Below, in pieces: positions 35,562 through 46,132 of a DNA stretch of 64,000 nt; the first letter of the stretch is position 1; every line of letters starts with the position of its first letter. The notes below the pieces were generated by a model. It was not told the DNA's origin. It did not search any database and saw nothing but the letters and a program-made list of their open reading frames with translations. Both the position numbers and the translations under genes were made by a program. Source of the DNA: Papaver somniferum. Lineage: Eukaryota > Streptophyta > Magnoliopsida > Ranunculales > Papaveraceae. Location: positions 83,776,374-83,840,373 of the forward strand of contig NC_039368.1 in NCBI RefSeq assembly GCF_003573695.1. Reading direction: 5' to 3'.

Positions 35562-37211
35562 ATGTCGAGCTGGTATGAAAGAAGCCAATACAATGAATAT
35601 CGACCTGAATTTGAATATGGACATCATCAGTTTTATTACCATGGTGGGAATAGTGGTTGGGAACGCCAAACTTTTCAAGGTTATGGTTCATACCATGGTG
35701 AGCCCAATCACTATCCTCACAACCATCAGTCATACGAGAAAAATTCTGCTAATTCCTCTTTACTTGAGTCGACACGTAAGTTAGCTGAGACAACACGTAA
35801 GTTCGCTGAAATGAATAACTTAGTTATGGACGAAAATAATGCAATGAGTGAACTTTCTTTACCTGATTTCCTAGATTACGTCAGGAATTCATGTGAGTCG
35901 GCCCAAAATCTTTTTTTAGAGACCCAGAATAGAACTTCTCTAAAAGATCTAAATTTCCAAAATAGTGTTTCCAATTTTACCCTTGATGTAAATAGTGAAT
36001 ATTTGCCTAATCTAGAGGACGAGGTTAGAATAAAAGACACTACTTATTTAGATAAGGTTCAATCATCTTCGTACTATGATGATGAGGATAGCAGTAATGA
36101 AGAATCTGAAATATGTAGGCATAGTGATCAGGAGTCTAGTAATCCAATTGAGCTGTATAGTGATTATATTATTTCTAGTTCAAATCCAAATAATTTTTAT
36201 GATTATTCACCTATTCAAAAGGACGAGGATTTGATTAGGGATACCACCGTTTTAGACGATGTAGTTTTTCCTTTTGATTACGAAGCCGATAGTGGTTTAG
36301 AGGAACGGGTTCATTTCGAAAATACTGTTTTAGAGTCTAGCGACTTAGAAACAATATTCTTGGAAGAAGAAGATAGACCCGTAGAGATGAGTAAAGATGC
36401 ACTACCTGATAATAACTTAGAAGAATCTCTTGAATATTTTAAGGACTCTGAAGATACGGGAATTCAAGAAATAATTAGAGGTCTATCTAGAGACACTGAA
36501 AACTCTAAGTTTGGGGGTGATTATCACTTTCCTAGTTCCTTACCTTTAACTCTAAGAAAGTCCCCACACTTAGGACTTGATATCTCTGCCTCGACTATTT
36601 TGCAAGATTACCTTCATACTCGTTTTCCCGAACCTAATGATGTCCAGGAAGAAGTTCAGTCGTTAGAAACCCATCCTCTGGTTGATGTGGTTTGCCCAGG
36701 CTATGATACCCAGATTGACTTTATTTTCCTACCAAATAGTTTTCTTCCAAATGTGGGAACGTTTATATTTCAAATGTGTCTAATATTAAGTTGTGAGACT
36801 AAACCTAAATGCTTTAGGAAATTAGAATCGACACATTTGCTTAAGAATGACCACTACTCTCATTTTGGTCAATATTGTAAGTCAAATCTTATTGACTTAG
36901 AGGATCCTCAGTTATTTAGGTTATTATTGTGCGCTTCTAAGATCATATTTGAGTTTTGCCAGACTCTAGGACCTAATGATTCGGATCCCACCTATGAAGA
37001 AACGCAACCTATGAAAATATTTTATTTAGACCCTTTCTTAGAACCTGAACCTGAACCACAATTAGATATAAATATCTTAATCAGGAAACTAGATAAGGGC
37101 ATGTTATCCTTGTTCACTTTCTTGGGTAATTGTAGTTTCCTTTGGTCAGCTCTTTTTGGTTTTGAAGACCCACAGTTATTTCGGCTGTTATTTTTTGATT
37201 CTATGAGGTGA
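35562..37211 (+). CDS. Unknown acidic ORF replacing gag-pol in the non-autonomous element
   Basis: ATG at 35562 opens a 549-codon frame (MSSWYERSQYNEYRPEF) without interruption. Residues 1-60 are rich in tyrosine, histidine and glycine, reminiscent of a low-complexity nucleic-acid-binding segment. Residues about 60-330 are strongly acidic and serine-rich, with repeated short patterns such as IKDTTYLDKV, IRDTTVLDDV and FENTVLESSD. The last 200 residues are more hydrophobic, with cysteines (CLILSCETKPKC) and a duplicated string EDPQLFRLLL and EDPQLFRLLF. No gag, zinc-knuckle, protease or polymerase motif is visible. The start lies where gag begins in the related Athila-type element. An open frame of this length in a young non-autonomous element suggests selection or a recent copy of a translated gene. 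I do not recognise the family. Confidence 0.7.
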   Translation: MSSWYERSQYNEYRPEFEYGHHQFYYHGGNSGWERQTFQGYGSYHGEPNHYPHNHQSYEKNSANSSLLESTRKLAETTRKFAEMNNLVMDENNAMSELSLPDFLDYVRNSCESAQNLFLETQNRTSLKDLNFQNSVSNFTLDVNSEYLPNLEDEVRIKDTTYLDKVQSSSYYDDEDSSNEESEICRHSDQESSNPIELYSDYIISSSNPNNFYDYSPIQKDEDLIRDTTVLDDVVFPFDYEADSGLEERVHFENTVLESSDLETIFLEEEDRPVEMSKDALPDNNLEESLEYFKDSEDTGIQEIIRGLSRDTENSKFGGDYHFPSSLPLTLRKSPHLGLDISASTILQDYLHTRFPEPNDVQEEVQSLETHPLVDVVCPGYDTQIDFIFLPNSFLPNVGTFIFQMCLILSCETKPKCFRKLESTHLLKNDHYSHFGQYCKSNLIDLEDPQLFRLLLCASKIIFEFCQTLGPNDSDPTYEETQPMKIFYLDPFLEPEPEPQLDINILIRKLDKGMLSLFTFLGNCSFLWSALFGFEDPQLFRLLFFDSMR

Positions 37212-38439
37212 CTAATTCCTTCCGATGTCTGGCTGAAGACTTTAAACTTAGCACTTCTTGGGAGGTAACCCAATCTCATGCAACACAGTAATATCTTTCC
37301 TTATCTCTTTTGCTTCAAATGGTAACAGTTTCTCCTTGTTCATGCTTTTAATTTCATCTTTAGAACATTGAGGACAATTGTAGATTTAAGTTTGGGGGTA
37401 TGGGAGAAACTTTTTAGTTGCAGTATGAATAAATAAACTCCAGAGCCTAGAAATTTATGCGTATTTAGGATGGCACTAACCAATCTAAGTGGATGGAAGC
37501 ATTTTGGTTGTAGGAGTTGAGGAACCAATCTGAATAGATGGAAACATCTAAAGAGTCTATTCATAAAAGCACAAAGCTCAGGTGTTGTAAAAAACATGAT
37601 AGTTTCACCATATCTCGTTGAGTCCTTTTCACTTCTATTTTTATTTTATTTTGTTTTTAAACCATGTTTCTCTAAGTGATAGGTGGGGCCCACGATTCAA
37701 GTTGTTACCAATGCTAGGATGAATTAGAGTGATTGAGTTACAAAAAAGTTGAATAAAAAAGTTGGAAAAAAAAAGTTGAAAAAAAAAATTGAGACCAGAC
37801 CATTCGACCAAAAGGAAAATTCAATAAAGTCGACCACTGGTACCCTTGTATATGCTAGTTGTGTTGACGTAGAGTTAGGTTATCGACCACTGGTACCCTT
37901 GTATATGCCAGTGTGTTGATATTAGTCAGACTAGTATCTCAATCCATTAGGATAGGTTCATTTTGGCGGAGGCCTTCAGACAGATATGGGAAACGTCGTT
38001 CACTTAGTAAACATCAAAACCATCTATGTTTTTATATATCCATCTCTTAATCTTTCCATGTGATTAGTTTGACTCCGAATATGATGTCCATAGTGCAACT
38101 ATCTGAGTAGAGATCTGTCACTTATATATGAATTTTAGTATGCTTGAGTGCAAACTCGTGTACATCAATTGTAATTTCGCATCAGGGTACTTCCTCTTGT
38201 AGTCAATAAGTATGCCAACCAAGGAGATTCTTTAGTGCCTTCCAAGGTTCGTTGGAGATAGCTAGGGTCTGGAGTATAAAGGTTTTGTGGGTACACCTCT
38301 GGTAAACCCTCCGGAGACAACACTCCGCCACTAGGGCCACCTAGTGGTTTAACGGCTTGCTGCACGTGCTAAGTGTAGTCATTTTACTTTCTAGATTAGA
38401 TTTGCTCGAGGACTAGCAAATAATAAGTTTGGGGGTATT
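37212..38439 (+). other. 3' untranslated region and polypurine tract of the non-autonomous element
   Basis: Non-coding. It holds a polypurine-like AAGTTTGGGGGTATGGGAG near 37389 and the terminal tract AATAAGTTTGGGGGTATT at 38421-38439. It also holds two copies of the hairpin-like motif (37835-37863 and 37888-37913; the second has a perfect six-base stem CACTGG/CCAGTG). The same features occur in the same order at 17593-18791 on the minus strand. Confidence 0.75.
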
Positions 38440-39966
38440 TGATAGACACATTTTTGTGTCTAATTTGTCCTCAATGTCAGTATTGTTGGAACTCTATTTT
38501 TGTACTAATATTGTGTTTTTATGTATTTTTAGGAAATAAACATTTTTGGAAAATTCGGCTCGAAAAGTTGATTTTGGCACCCCCAGAGGACAAGTGTTAT
38601 TCGGACTCTCGCTTTTGGATAAGGGGTAACCTAATTACTAAGGAGCACCCCCAGGGCACCCCAATGACAGCTGCTATTTGTACCCCAGTTCTGGTTAGGG
38701 GGAGGACATCTTCTTCCCAAATTCAAAAACCAAAAATTGGCGGGGAAAATTGTTCTTGAACTGCCGTGACTAGGGTTGAGGATTTGAAGGTGTTCCAGTG
38801 AGATTCAATGGCCCAAATTAAATGGGTTTTTTCCTAGGGCCTAGATAGAGTTGGTATGGGTGTTGGATTCGGTCAAAATTGGTTAGATAACTGGTGGTAA
38901 TCAAATCAGGGAAGACATTCTAAAATAGGAAAAATATTCTATTCTTGGAATTCTTAGATGGAAGAGACGTGCATGGGTTGATTCTATTGGCTGGAAACAA
39001 TCCCTACAGCTCAAGGATGACGCGTGAAGAGATAAAACAGGGAATAATCCGTAACAAATCAGAGAATTAAAGAAAAAAAGATATCGAGAATATTTTCATT
39101 CACTACCGAGTAATGGGAAGATTTTTTGGATTAATGAGAAGTTATTCTTGGTTTAAAGGTGTATAAATATAACTCTTGGGTTAGCATAGAGGGGTGTCGA
39201 GAGTTTGGGGTCGAGAGGAGGTCCAGAGAAGCAGAAATCAAGAGTTGATGAAACTCTGTTGCTGCTGCTGCTGATGATGATGAAGAACACCAAGAACACG
39301 AAGAACGGACCTGCAACAGCAGTCGTTTTTCTACAGTAGTAACGACTCACGCCTGTGGGTCGTATATCAGGCAGTCTTATTTTCCACAGCGTTTGCGACA
39401 CAGCGGCAGCAGTCTTATTTAGTCACTGAGGGTCGTAGGTCTCTGGTTTTATTGTATTTCTCATATTCTCATCATTTGTAAACCATTTTTGAGCCATAAT
39501 AAATTATTTTGAGAGTATTTTTACTATGATGAGTTAAACCCCAACACTGGGACGATGGAGGAGGCCGAGCTTCATACATGGGTAATTTTATTAATTCTTT
39601 TTAAGACTTTTGCATTAAAAATTAATTGAAATATGATTTGATTAAATTGGGTGTTATTTGATTAGATGGTCATGCTTAGCTTAGGTGATTTGATGTTCCA
39701 TGCTTAACATTTACAATCAATGTTTTGAGAATCTACTTTGGCAAAATAAGAGTCCATATAAATTATGTTTTGAGCGATTATTGTCGAGAATAATTCATTG
39801 AGCCCTATTTTATGAAGATTGGCCGAATCATTAGTCCCAGTTCCTCTCACCATTGTTAATATTTTATTGTATATATTTATCTTTTTTATTAAGTCTAAAA
39901 AATTATCCTTCACAAGTCCGAGAGTTTGAACCTCATTACTACAACCCCACGAAAAATAATTAATCA
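38440..39966 (+). repeat. 3' LTR of the non-autonomous element (1527 bp)
   Basis: Nearly the same as 32946-34459. Visible differences include one extra CTG in a trinucleotide run near 39265 and a handful of substitutions. Confidence 0.92.
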
Positions 39967-39971
39967 GAAAT

Positions 39972-40984
39972 CATTTCTAAAATAATATTTTCCATAACAG
40001 AGATGGAAGACATCTCAAGATCATCGAAACTAGGCCTTGACACATGAGTTTCAGTGAAAAGAGAGGTATAAAAAGACTATGTATCTTGAGCAATCTTCTG
40101 CCTGTCGAAGCACAAGCTACCGTCAATGTTCAAATAATTAACATTATTCTATTTATATTTAAAAGATTTTAAATGATTTAGATAACTTGAATTCCTTTCA
40201 CCATCTTTATACCATATTTCTTTCGCTCTTTGGTCGAGTTTCTTAGCTAAAGATAGAGACAAAGAAGTATGCTGAATTTTGGCTTGCTCCCTCGCCACCA
40301 CATCGTCAATAGATAAACCATAAATCTCCTCTAAATTGTCAAGAACATCAATACTGAGCTTTAAATTATCTATTTGAGATTGTAAATTACCAAATGTTTG
40401 TTTCTGCCAATTTTTGATGAAAATTTCTACTACTTGCAATTTCTTGGCAAAAATGTAGTTGGGTTTACCCACAAAAATAAGATTGTCCCACCAAACTTTT
40501 AAGTTCAATAAGAAATCAAAATGATATAATTTGAAGTTATCTAACCTGAAAGGTGACTTAATCTTGTCTTCAGAATTACGGGAGAACATAATCTGCACGT
40601 GGTCCGAAATTGGTTTACTTAATCTGAGTTGAATTGGCGTAGGACAATGAGCACTGAAATCAGGTGACGGAAGAAATATGTCCAGTGTTATTAACAGTGG
40701 GGGTTGCTGCGAATTCGTTCACGTAAATCTCCCTCCAGACAGAGGTAAGTCAATAAGAGAAAATTTGTTAATAAATGATCTGCATGACCTTGCATTAGCT
40801 AACCCACCACCAGGTCTGTTCTTTTCATCTGCACTCAACACCGCATTAAAATCACCACCCAACAACCACGACTCTTCGAAAACCAACCTGATATCTATCA
40901 GCTCTTTCCATAATTGACTATAATATCCGGGATCACACCGCAGTAACAACCAAACGAAATCATCAGAGGCAGATAGATGTTGTA
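39972..40984 (-). pseudogene. LINE endonuclease and linker, 5'-truncated
   Basis: The minus-strand frame (40719 to about 40984) has LLLRCDPGYYSQLW and SWLLGGDFNAVLSADEKNRPGG, the GDFN motif of apurinic/apyrimidinic-type LINE endonucleases. A second frame (40149-40598) is the linker to the RT (KIKSPFRLDNFKLYHFDFLL, ELYGLSIDD-like, ERNSSYLNHLKSFKYK). The 5' end is missing at the MITE border. Confidence 0.82.
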
Positions 40985-41539
40985 CAGTAAAACCTTTATA
41001 TAATAATATCATAGGGACTACCGAAAAATATTCTTATATATAGGTTATTCTTCTATGGAGGTCTACCTTGAAAACATCGATTTTTTTTTTGTATATGTAC
41101 CTAGGAAAAGTACACACATATGCATAGGAAATATCATAATGTACCTAGGTTATAGAAATATTAATTAAATTTCGTTTACTTATGCAAATAAGGATAATTG
41201 AAGCTTGCGATATAACACAATCCACACAAAATTCAACCACGAAATGGAAAATTTTATTGAGTTGTGCAAAACAAATCATCAAACCAATTTGGAAGTAAAA
41301 TGATCTTGCAAAATGGTTACAAGAATTTGTTCATCTTTAATTGTGATGTATGACAAGACCTATATTATTTACATTATAATGTCAATTATTATTATATGGA
41401 GGTAAGTTCCTTAAGACGGGACCGGAAAAAAATATGACTTATTCCAATATGGAGTTTATTCCTAAATATAACTGGCCCAAGTCGGGACCAGAAAATTTTA
41501 TTCTTATATGGAGGTTATTCCTATATAGAGGTTCTGTTG
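40985..41539. mobile_element. Pogo-like MITE (Emigrant type)
   Basis: TA duplications (40983-40984 and 41540-41541) flank a 555-bp unit. The left end is CAGTAAAACCTTTATATAAT and the right end, reversed, is CAACAGAACCTCTATATAGG. CAGTAAAACCTCTATA-type ends with TA target sites are known for plant pogo/Tc1-mariner MITEs of the Emigrant type. Blocks of TTATTCTTATATGGAGG-like sequence repeat inside. No coding region. Confidence 0.75.
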
Positions 41540-41639
41540 TATTTCAATTTCATGTTGTTCATTTTAATTAGATGTAATGATTTGAAAATATTTAAATTAA
41601 TTAATAAGTTAAGGCAATAACATTTAAATTAAACTTAAC

Positions 41640-42644
41640 TACTAAATAAAAATGAAAATTAGCTACATCATCGGCATCGGCATTGTCTTCCTAATTCTCA
41701 TAATGTCCAGGTTGTTTAGGGATTTGTTTCACCTTATCATTTACCTAGTCCATACAACAAGTTATCGTGCATTCATTGTTGAAGTGTTCATGGAGAGCAG
41801 CTTGTTCATCTTAAAATCTATGTAGTGTTGTTCTCGAGAATGACGACTTTTTCGAAGTTGCCTTATTGCCAAGCCTTGGTCCCTTCTTTTATCTTGTTCT
41901 ACCTTCTCCTCGAATTCCTTGAACTCAAGATAGTTGAACTCATTTGAACCTCCTTTTAGTGCTCTTTGGGATGCGTTTCTCGTTGCTTTTCCGGATTTCT
42001 GACCTCCTCTTCATCTCTTTATGTTGGTGTTAACGTCCAGATTGGTGTTTTTTGTTCCTGACTACCTGGAGACCCATTATATCCATTTCCTTCCGGTGAG
42101 GAAGCAGGCCCATGCACCATTTTGAAAATCCTTTGAGATTTGGTGATCTTGCAGACACTTGATTACCTTCCAACAAGTACGGATTAAATTTGTTAAGCAC
42201 CTTCAGAATGTTGTAACAAGATTCGTGTTGGAAACCAATTTCGTAGGATCTTTTCCACTCTTCCCGAGATCTTCATTCTGCATACGTACGGTTCAGTTTC
42301 ACCACTTTTTTTTGAAGGCCGCATTTGCATGATCAAAGCTACGTAGACACTAACGTCTTTTCTAATTGAATGAAAACAATGAGACAACCGTACCCGTCGG
42401 TATCACGATAATTGATGTTACCGGTTTCTTCAGAAAATCTCTTTAAAAATTTTCCATAAAAAGTTTTTTTTTTCTTGTGTACAACATTGATTTGATCTAC
42501 TGTAAATAATAGTACATAATTTCTACAAATTGATTCGTCTTCATCCAAAGTATACTTGCAACCACGAATTCTAATACCTCTTGCTTGAGATTGTTGTTGG
42601 GATTGTTGCGCTTGTTGTTCGGATTGTTGCGAGGGAGATGTCAT
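41640..42644 (-). pseudogene. Myb/SANT-like second ORF of the PIF/Harbinger element
   Basis: The minus-strand frame starts with a glutamine/serine-rich segment (MTSPSQQSEQQAQQSQQQSQ). It is followed by RGIRIRGCKYTLDEDESICRNYV and FYGKFLKRFSEETGNINYRD, the pattern of the trihelix/Myb-like protein that accompanies plant PIF transposases. The downstream part, in broken frames (to about 41640), has KMVHGPASSPEGNGYNGSPG and charged sequence like the C-terminal region of these proteins. The frame breaks after about 75 residues. In active PIF elements this protein helps the transposase bind ends and enter the nucleus. Confidence 0.72.
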
Positions 42645-43449
42645 ATTTGCTAGAAAAATGGATTATTTGAATTTTTTTTCTGATAGATTGGGATGGTATG
42701 AGTAGTTGTGTGGAATAACAAGGAAAAAATGGTATCTAGATGATATGAAATTGAAAAATTTAGAAATAACGGTGTAGAAGGTGTGAATTTTAAGTTTGAA
42801 ATGAGCTGAATTTATAGCGAAAAGAGTAAGAGTTGTTGGATGGCTGGATTGAGATGTGGCCTTTGGGGTTTAATAATCAACCGCTGGCGGGTTATCACAG
42901 CCCACGCAGTTTTCCTTCACCCTCCAGCAAGTTTTCTTCATCGCGAGGTTCTAAATGAGACGCGCTCTCATGTTGGTCTGCGGTGTACAAACCATCAAAC
43001 TTGTTAATTTGGTCACCGATTTTTCATGTTTGTTGAGTCCATAACGGGAGCTTATTAATTCAATAAGAAATGCTCCACGCACGGTGTATGTGTATCCACA
43101 CATTCATCTAGCTAGATACAAAATTAGGTTGCATTTCTTAACAAGGTTCTTCTCAAATATGACGACGTCATCACAAACAGAGCCGGGCTCCAAAAGTCCT
43201 TAATGGAGCTACGTGGCTTCCTTCTGCACACAAAATTTAGTACTCCGTTTTCATCGACAAAATCATTTCACAAAGTTGAAACCTAACAGTCCCACTTCTT
43301 TCTAGTTCAACAGTAAAGAAAAATGGCCGCTATAATTTCAATTCGTCATACCAAAATTTCCTCACTCTCGATTTTGATTTCTCCACCACCGCCTTGTTGT
43401 CTCTGTTCAAGAACTAACAAAAACAGAGTCCTTCCTGCATTTTTAATCA
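42645..43449. other. Right flank of the PIF remnant and upstream region of the GST gene
   Basis: Up to about 43050 the sequence holds subterminal-like repeats of the PIF element (AACCGCTGGCGGG near 42881, GAGACGCGCTC near 42958). From there to 43449 lies the presumed promoter and 5' leader of the GST gene, including the upstream ORF listed separately. I see no further gene. Confidence 0.5.
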
Positions 43450-43502
43450 ATGGCGACCAGTACTTCGTAAGAATTCTCAGTTTTTCTTTGTGGGTTGTCT
43501 AA
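43323..43502 (+). other. Upstream ORF with a transit-peptide-like sequence, out of frame with the GST
   Basis: ATG at 43323 opens a frame beginning MAAIISIRHTKISSLSILIS, then proline, cysteine and basic residues (CCLCSRTNKNRVLPAF), poor in acidic residues. That is the look of a plastid transit peptide. It runs over the GST start at 43450 in another frame (127 nt, one more than a multiple of three) and stops at 43502 if unspliced. With the donor at 43467 it would also enter exon 2 in the wrong frame. It may be a transit peptide disabled by a one-base indel, or an upstream ORF. Confidence 0.5.
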
Positions 43503-45344
43503 AAAATTATGAATTTTGTGTTTTAATTAGTGGGTTTTTGAAAAAATCATGAATTTTGTGGGTTTTGCTTCAGAGATGTTCAGGTGGAGGCTCTGCCTCC
43601 TGCGCTTGACTCTACTTCAGAACCACCTACTATTTTTGATGGAACAACAAGATTGTATATTGCTTACATCTGCCCTTATGCTCAGCGTGTATGGATTGCC
43701 AGGAATTGCAAGGTTAGTACTCTTTGTAAAACCCTTGGTGGCTTCTTGGAAATTTTAACCAATTGATCTGAAAAAAAATTTAATTTGTGATATGTAGGGG
43801 TTGCAAGAAAAGATCAAATTGATAGCAATTGATCTACCAAACAGGCCTGACTGGTACAAGGAAAAAGTGTACCCTCCAAATAAGGTGACATTTTTTTTAA
43901 GCACAACATGCATTTAAGCATCATTTTTAGGTGTAAATTGAGGTATTTTGGCAATAAGTGGCCGGGTTTCGGTCACGAATGCTTTGAATTCTCTTTATTG
44001 ATTTTGTTTCTTTAGTATCCTGCTATTTACGGGGTAATCGCATATTATATTCAGGTACCAGCGCTTGAACATAATAATGAAGTGATAGGGGAGAGTCTTG
44101 ATTTAATCAAGTATCTTGATACCAACTTTGAAGGACCTGCACTTCTCCCAAATGTGAGTTATCAATCTGTCTTTATCCGCTTGATAGATAAATTTATTTC
44201 TGGCTTTTAAGTGTGGGCTCTTACGAATGCTTTGAAAATTTGAAAGGACCCTGCCAAGAGAGAGTTCGCAGAGGAATTACTATCCTACGCAGGCGAATTT
44301 AGTAGCGGTGTGATTGGCTCGATTAAGGGAGGCACATATGTTGGTAAGAGTGAACCCTTTCCATATTTATGTATTTGATTTCAAAACGGGAAAAAAAAAG
44401 AGTAGGAAAGGAACTTGCAGCATAGATAAACCAACTTTACATTGTAATACATGGTTGACTTGCATTAGGTGCTCCCTTTGATTACCTAGAGGCAGCGCTC
44501 TCCAAATCCTCCGACGGGCCTTTCTTCCTTGGTGATTTCAGTCTGGTAAAAGCAGAATCCGTTTTTTAGTATATTTTATTATGGCAGTGTCCAGCTTTGA
44601 CCTGAGATTTATCATTTGCTGAATCCTTATATATCTGATGAATCCTTAGTTGTTGGGAAGCATGCTACATTTGTTGCCAATTCTTTTTCATTCTTGTAGT
44701 TGTTACCTGGTAATTGAATACGAAATTCTAATGATAAATCCTTGATGTGTCAGGTTGACATAGCTTATGCTCCATTTGTTGAAAGGTATCAGCCCTTACT
44801 ATTGGATGTTAACAAGTATGATATCACGTCAGGAAGGCCGAAGCTAGCATCATGGATTGAGGTATACTTTTGCATTTTGTTTTGTTGTCAGTGTCATGGT
44901 TAATTGTATTCTTAAGAGAGGATAAATTTTGTCCACACCCACCACGTCTAACACTCTTTTCAGTTAGTTAATATTGTGGCAAGTTTTACAAATTGAATGA
45001 TCAATGTTACCCATCTGTAGCTAAAATAAAAGGCTTGTATTATTGTTGAGATAAATCGTTGAACTACGTCTGAAATGTGTAATAGGTACTTTTGATTTCG
45101 ACATTCTGAAGCTAAAACAATGTTATGATTTTGCAGGAGTTGAACAAAATCGACGGTTACACACAAACCAAAGTTATTGATCCTGCAGAGATAGTTGCAA
45201 ACATAAAGCAAAAATTCTTGGTCAGTAATCCCGCTCATCCTCTACTGCATTGCTAGATCTGTTGTCAAAATCTCTTAATCAAATCTTTAGCTGTTTCATT
45301 AGAATCTAAAATTCTCTCTTATTATATTTCTGCAGGGCCTTTGA
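43450..45344 (+). CDS. GSTL: Lambda-class glutathione S-transferase, nine exons
   Basis: Exons: 43450-43466, 43574-43712, 43798-43884, 44055-44153, 44247-44343, 44469-44545, 44754-44861, 45137-45220 and 45336-45344. All introns are GT-AG and the spliced frame is 717 nt, giving 238 residues, the usual GSTL size. Lambda GSTs have a cysteine in place of the catalytic serine and act as thiol transferases and deglutathionylases, with flavonoid-type substrates reported. Here it is Cys39 in the CPYAQRVW motif. The thioredoxin-like domain (about 30-110) has VPALEHNNEVIGESLDLIKYLD, the cis-proline and glutathione-binding region. The helical C-terminal domain has FFLGDFSLVDIAYAPF. The chosen start gives a cytosolic protein (MATSTSDVQVEALPP); the ATG at 43323 is out of frame. 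Poly(A)-like AATAAT/AATAAA strings lie at 45448-45515. Confidence 0.93.
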
Positions 45345-46132
45345 ATACTATTCCATGCTTGGAAATCACCCATCATCAAGCCTTTCACTCGAACATGTCG
45401 TACTATAAAAGTGAAGTGTTTTATTGCAAGCTCTGGTTGATATAACAATAATGAAAAAACTACATAATGTATTTGCTGTTTGGAAGTTATAATTCCATCT
45501 CATAATAATAATAAAATACGGATTACATGATTGAAGCTATTCTCTGGTTCTTTCTGTCAGCATTACTAAGAAACAGTGAGACCTGAAGGGCAAAATTCTA
45601 CACATGACCAATGAGAACACGATGTATCATGCATGTAATTGAAGTTCGTAGTCAATCATGACCTGTGCACAAAATTTTTGATCAGATTTTGTTTCTCTTT
45701 GATTGTTAATTGAGCTCCAGGCCAGGAGGAAATGCATGTTGCTGCAAAAGAATTCTTCAGAGGAATGCAGCCGTTGCATTATCCAATTTCCCTTAAACCA
45801 AGGGACCCAAAATCCTGAGACCCCTCCCCTATTTCAGTCCTTGGGGTAAACCATGTGCCCTGTCACCGGGCAACTACCCTGATCCATACAACTGAATTTT
45901 ATTGTTACGGGACTCATTAGAATCAGATTCTGGAGAGTCTTTTTAGAGAGAAATACAAGGGAATTCTAGTGTTGACCATCTATTTCTCAACCATGAAAAG
46001 CCTTGTGAGATATACACGCCTTCATCATAGAATCTTAAAACCTAAAACAAACAAACCCAAAAATCTCTATGCATTCAACATAACAGAAAACAACCAATTT
46101 TCTCTCTTCCTTCTCTGATTTTTGCTTGTTTT
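45345..46132. other. 3' UTR of the GST gene and upstream region of the glycosyltransferase gene
   Basis: No coding frame or repeat is evident. The sequence becomes AT-rich and CT-rich towards 46090-46130 (TTTTCTCTCTTCCTTCTCTG), as in a plant 5' UTR. Confidence 0.5.

Larger units (their letters stand above)
32946..39966 (+). mobile_element. Non-autonomous LTR retrotransposon with one unknown ORF
   Basis: The 7021-bp unit starts TGATAGACACATTTTTGTG and ends AAATAATTAATCA, with GAAAT at 32941-32945 and 39967-39971. It has two LTRs of about 1.5 kb, a primer-binding site (34463) and a polypurine tract (38421-38439). Between them lies a single 549-codon ORF without protease, RT, RNase H or integrase. 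Its leader (34860-35560) and 3' region (37360-38439) are like those of the Athila-type element at 14029-26869, so it probably moves with proteins from such elements. The LTR pair differs at only a few per cent of positions by eye, which suggests a fairly recent insertion. Confidence 0.92.
30639..40984 (-). mobile_element. 5'-truncated L1-type LINE, split by a non-autonomous LTR element
   Basis: Minus-strand endonuclease, RT and C-terminal zinc-finger pieces lie in the order of plant L1 elements, and a run of ten T at 30639-30648 marks the poly(A) tail. The LTR element at 32946-39966 interrupts it: joining 32945 to 39972 restores the reading frame. The 5' end stops inside the endonuclease at the border of a MITE at 40985. 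ORF1 is missing. The LINE lies between the two halves of a PIF element. Confidence 0.85.

Noticed and set aside
822..43054. Possible TTA target sites and terminal inverted repeats of the outer PIF element (TTA at 822-824 and 43052-43054)
   Set aside because: Only weak matches (TTATGG and AACAAAC) between the supposed ends, so the PIF borders are left open.
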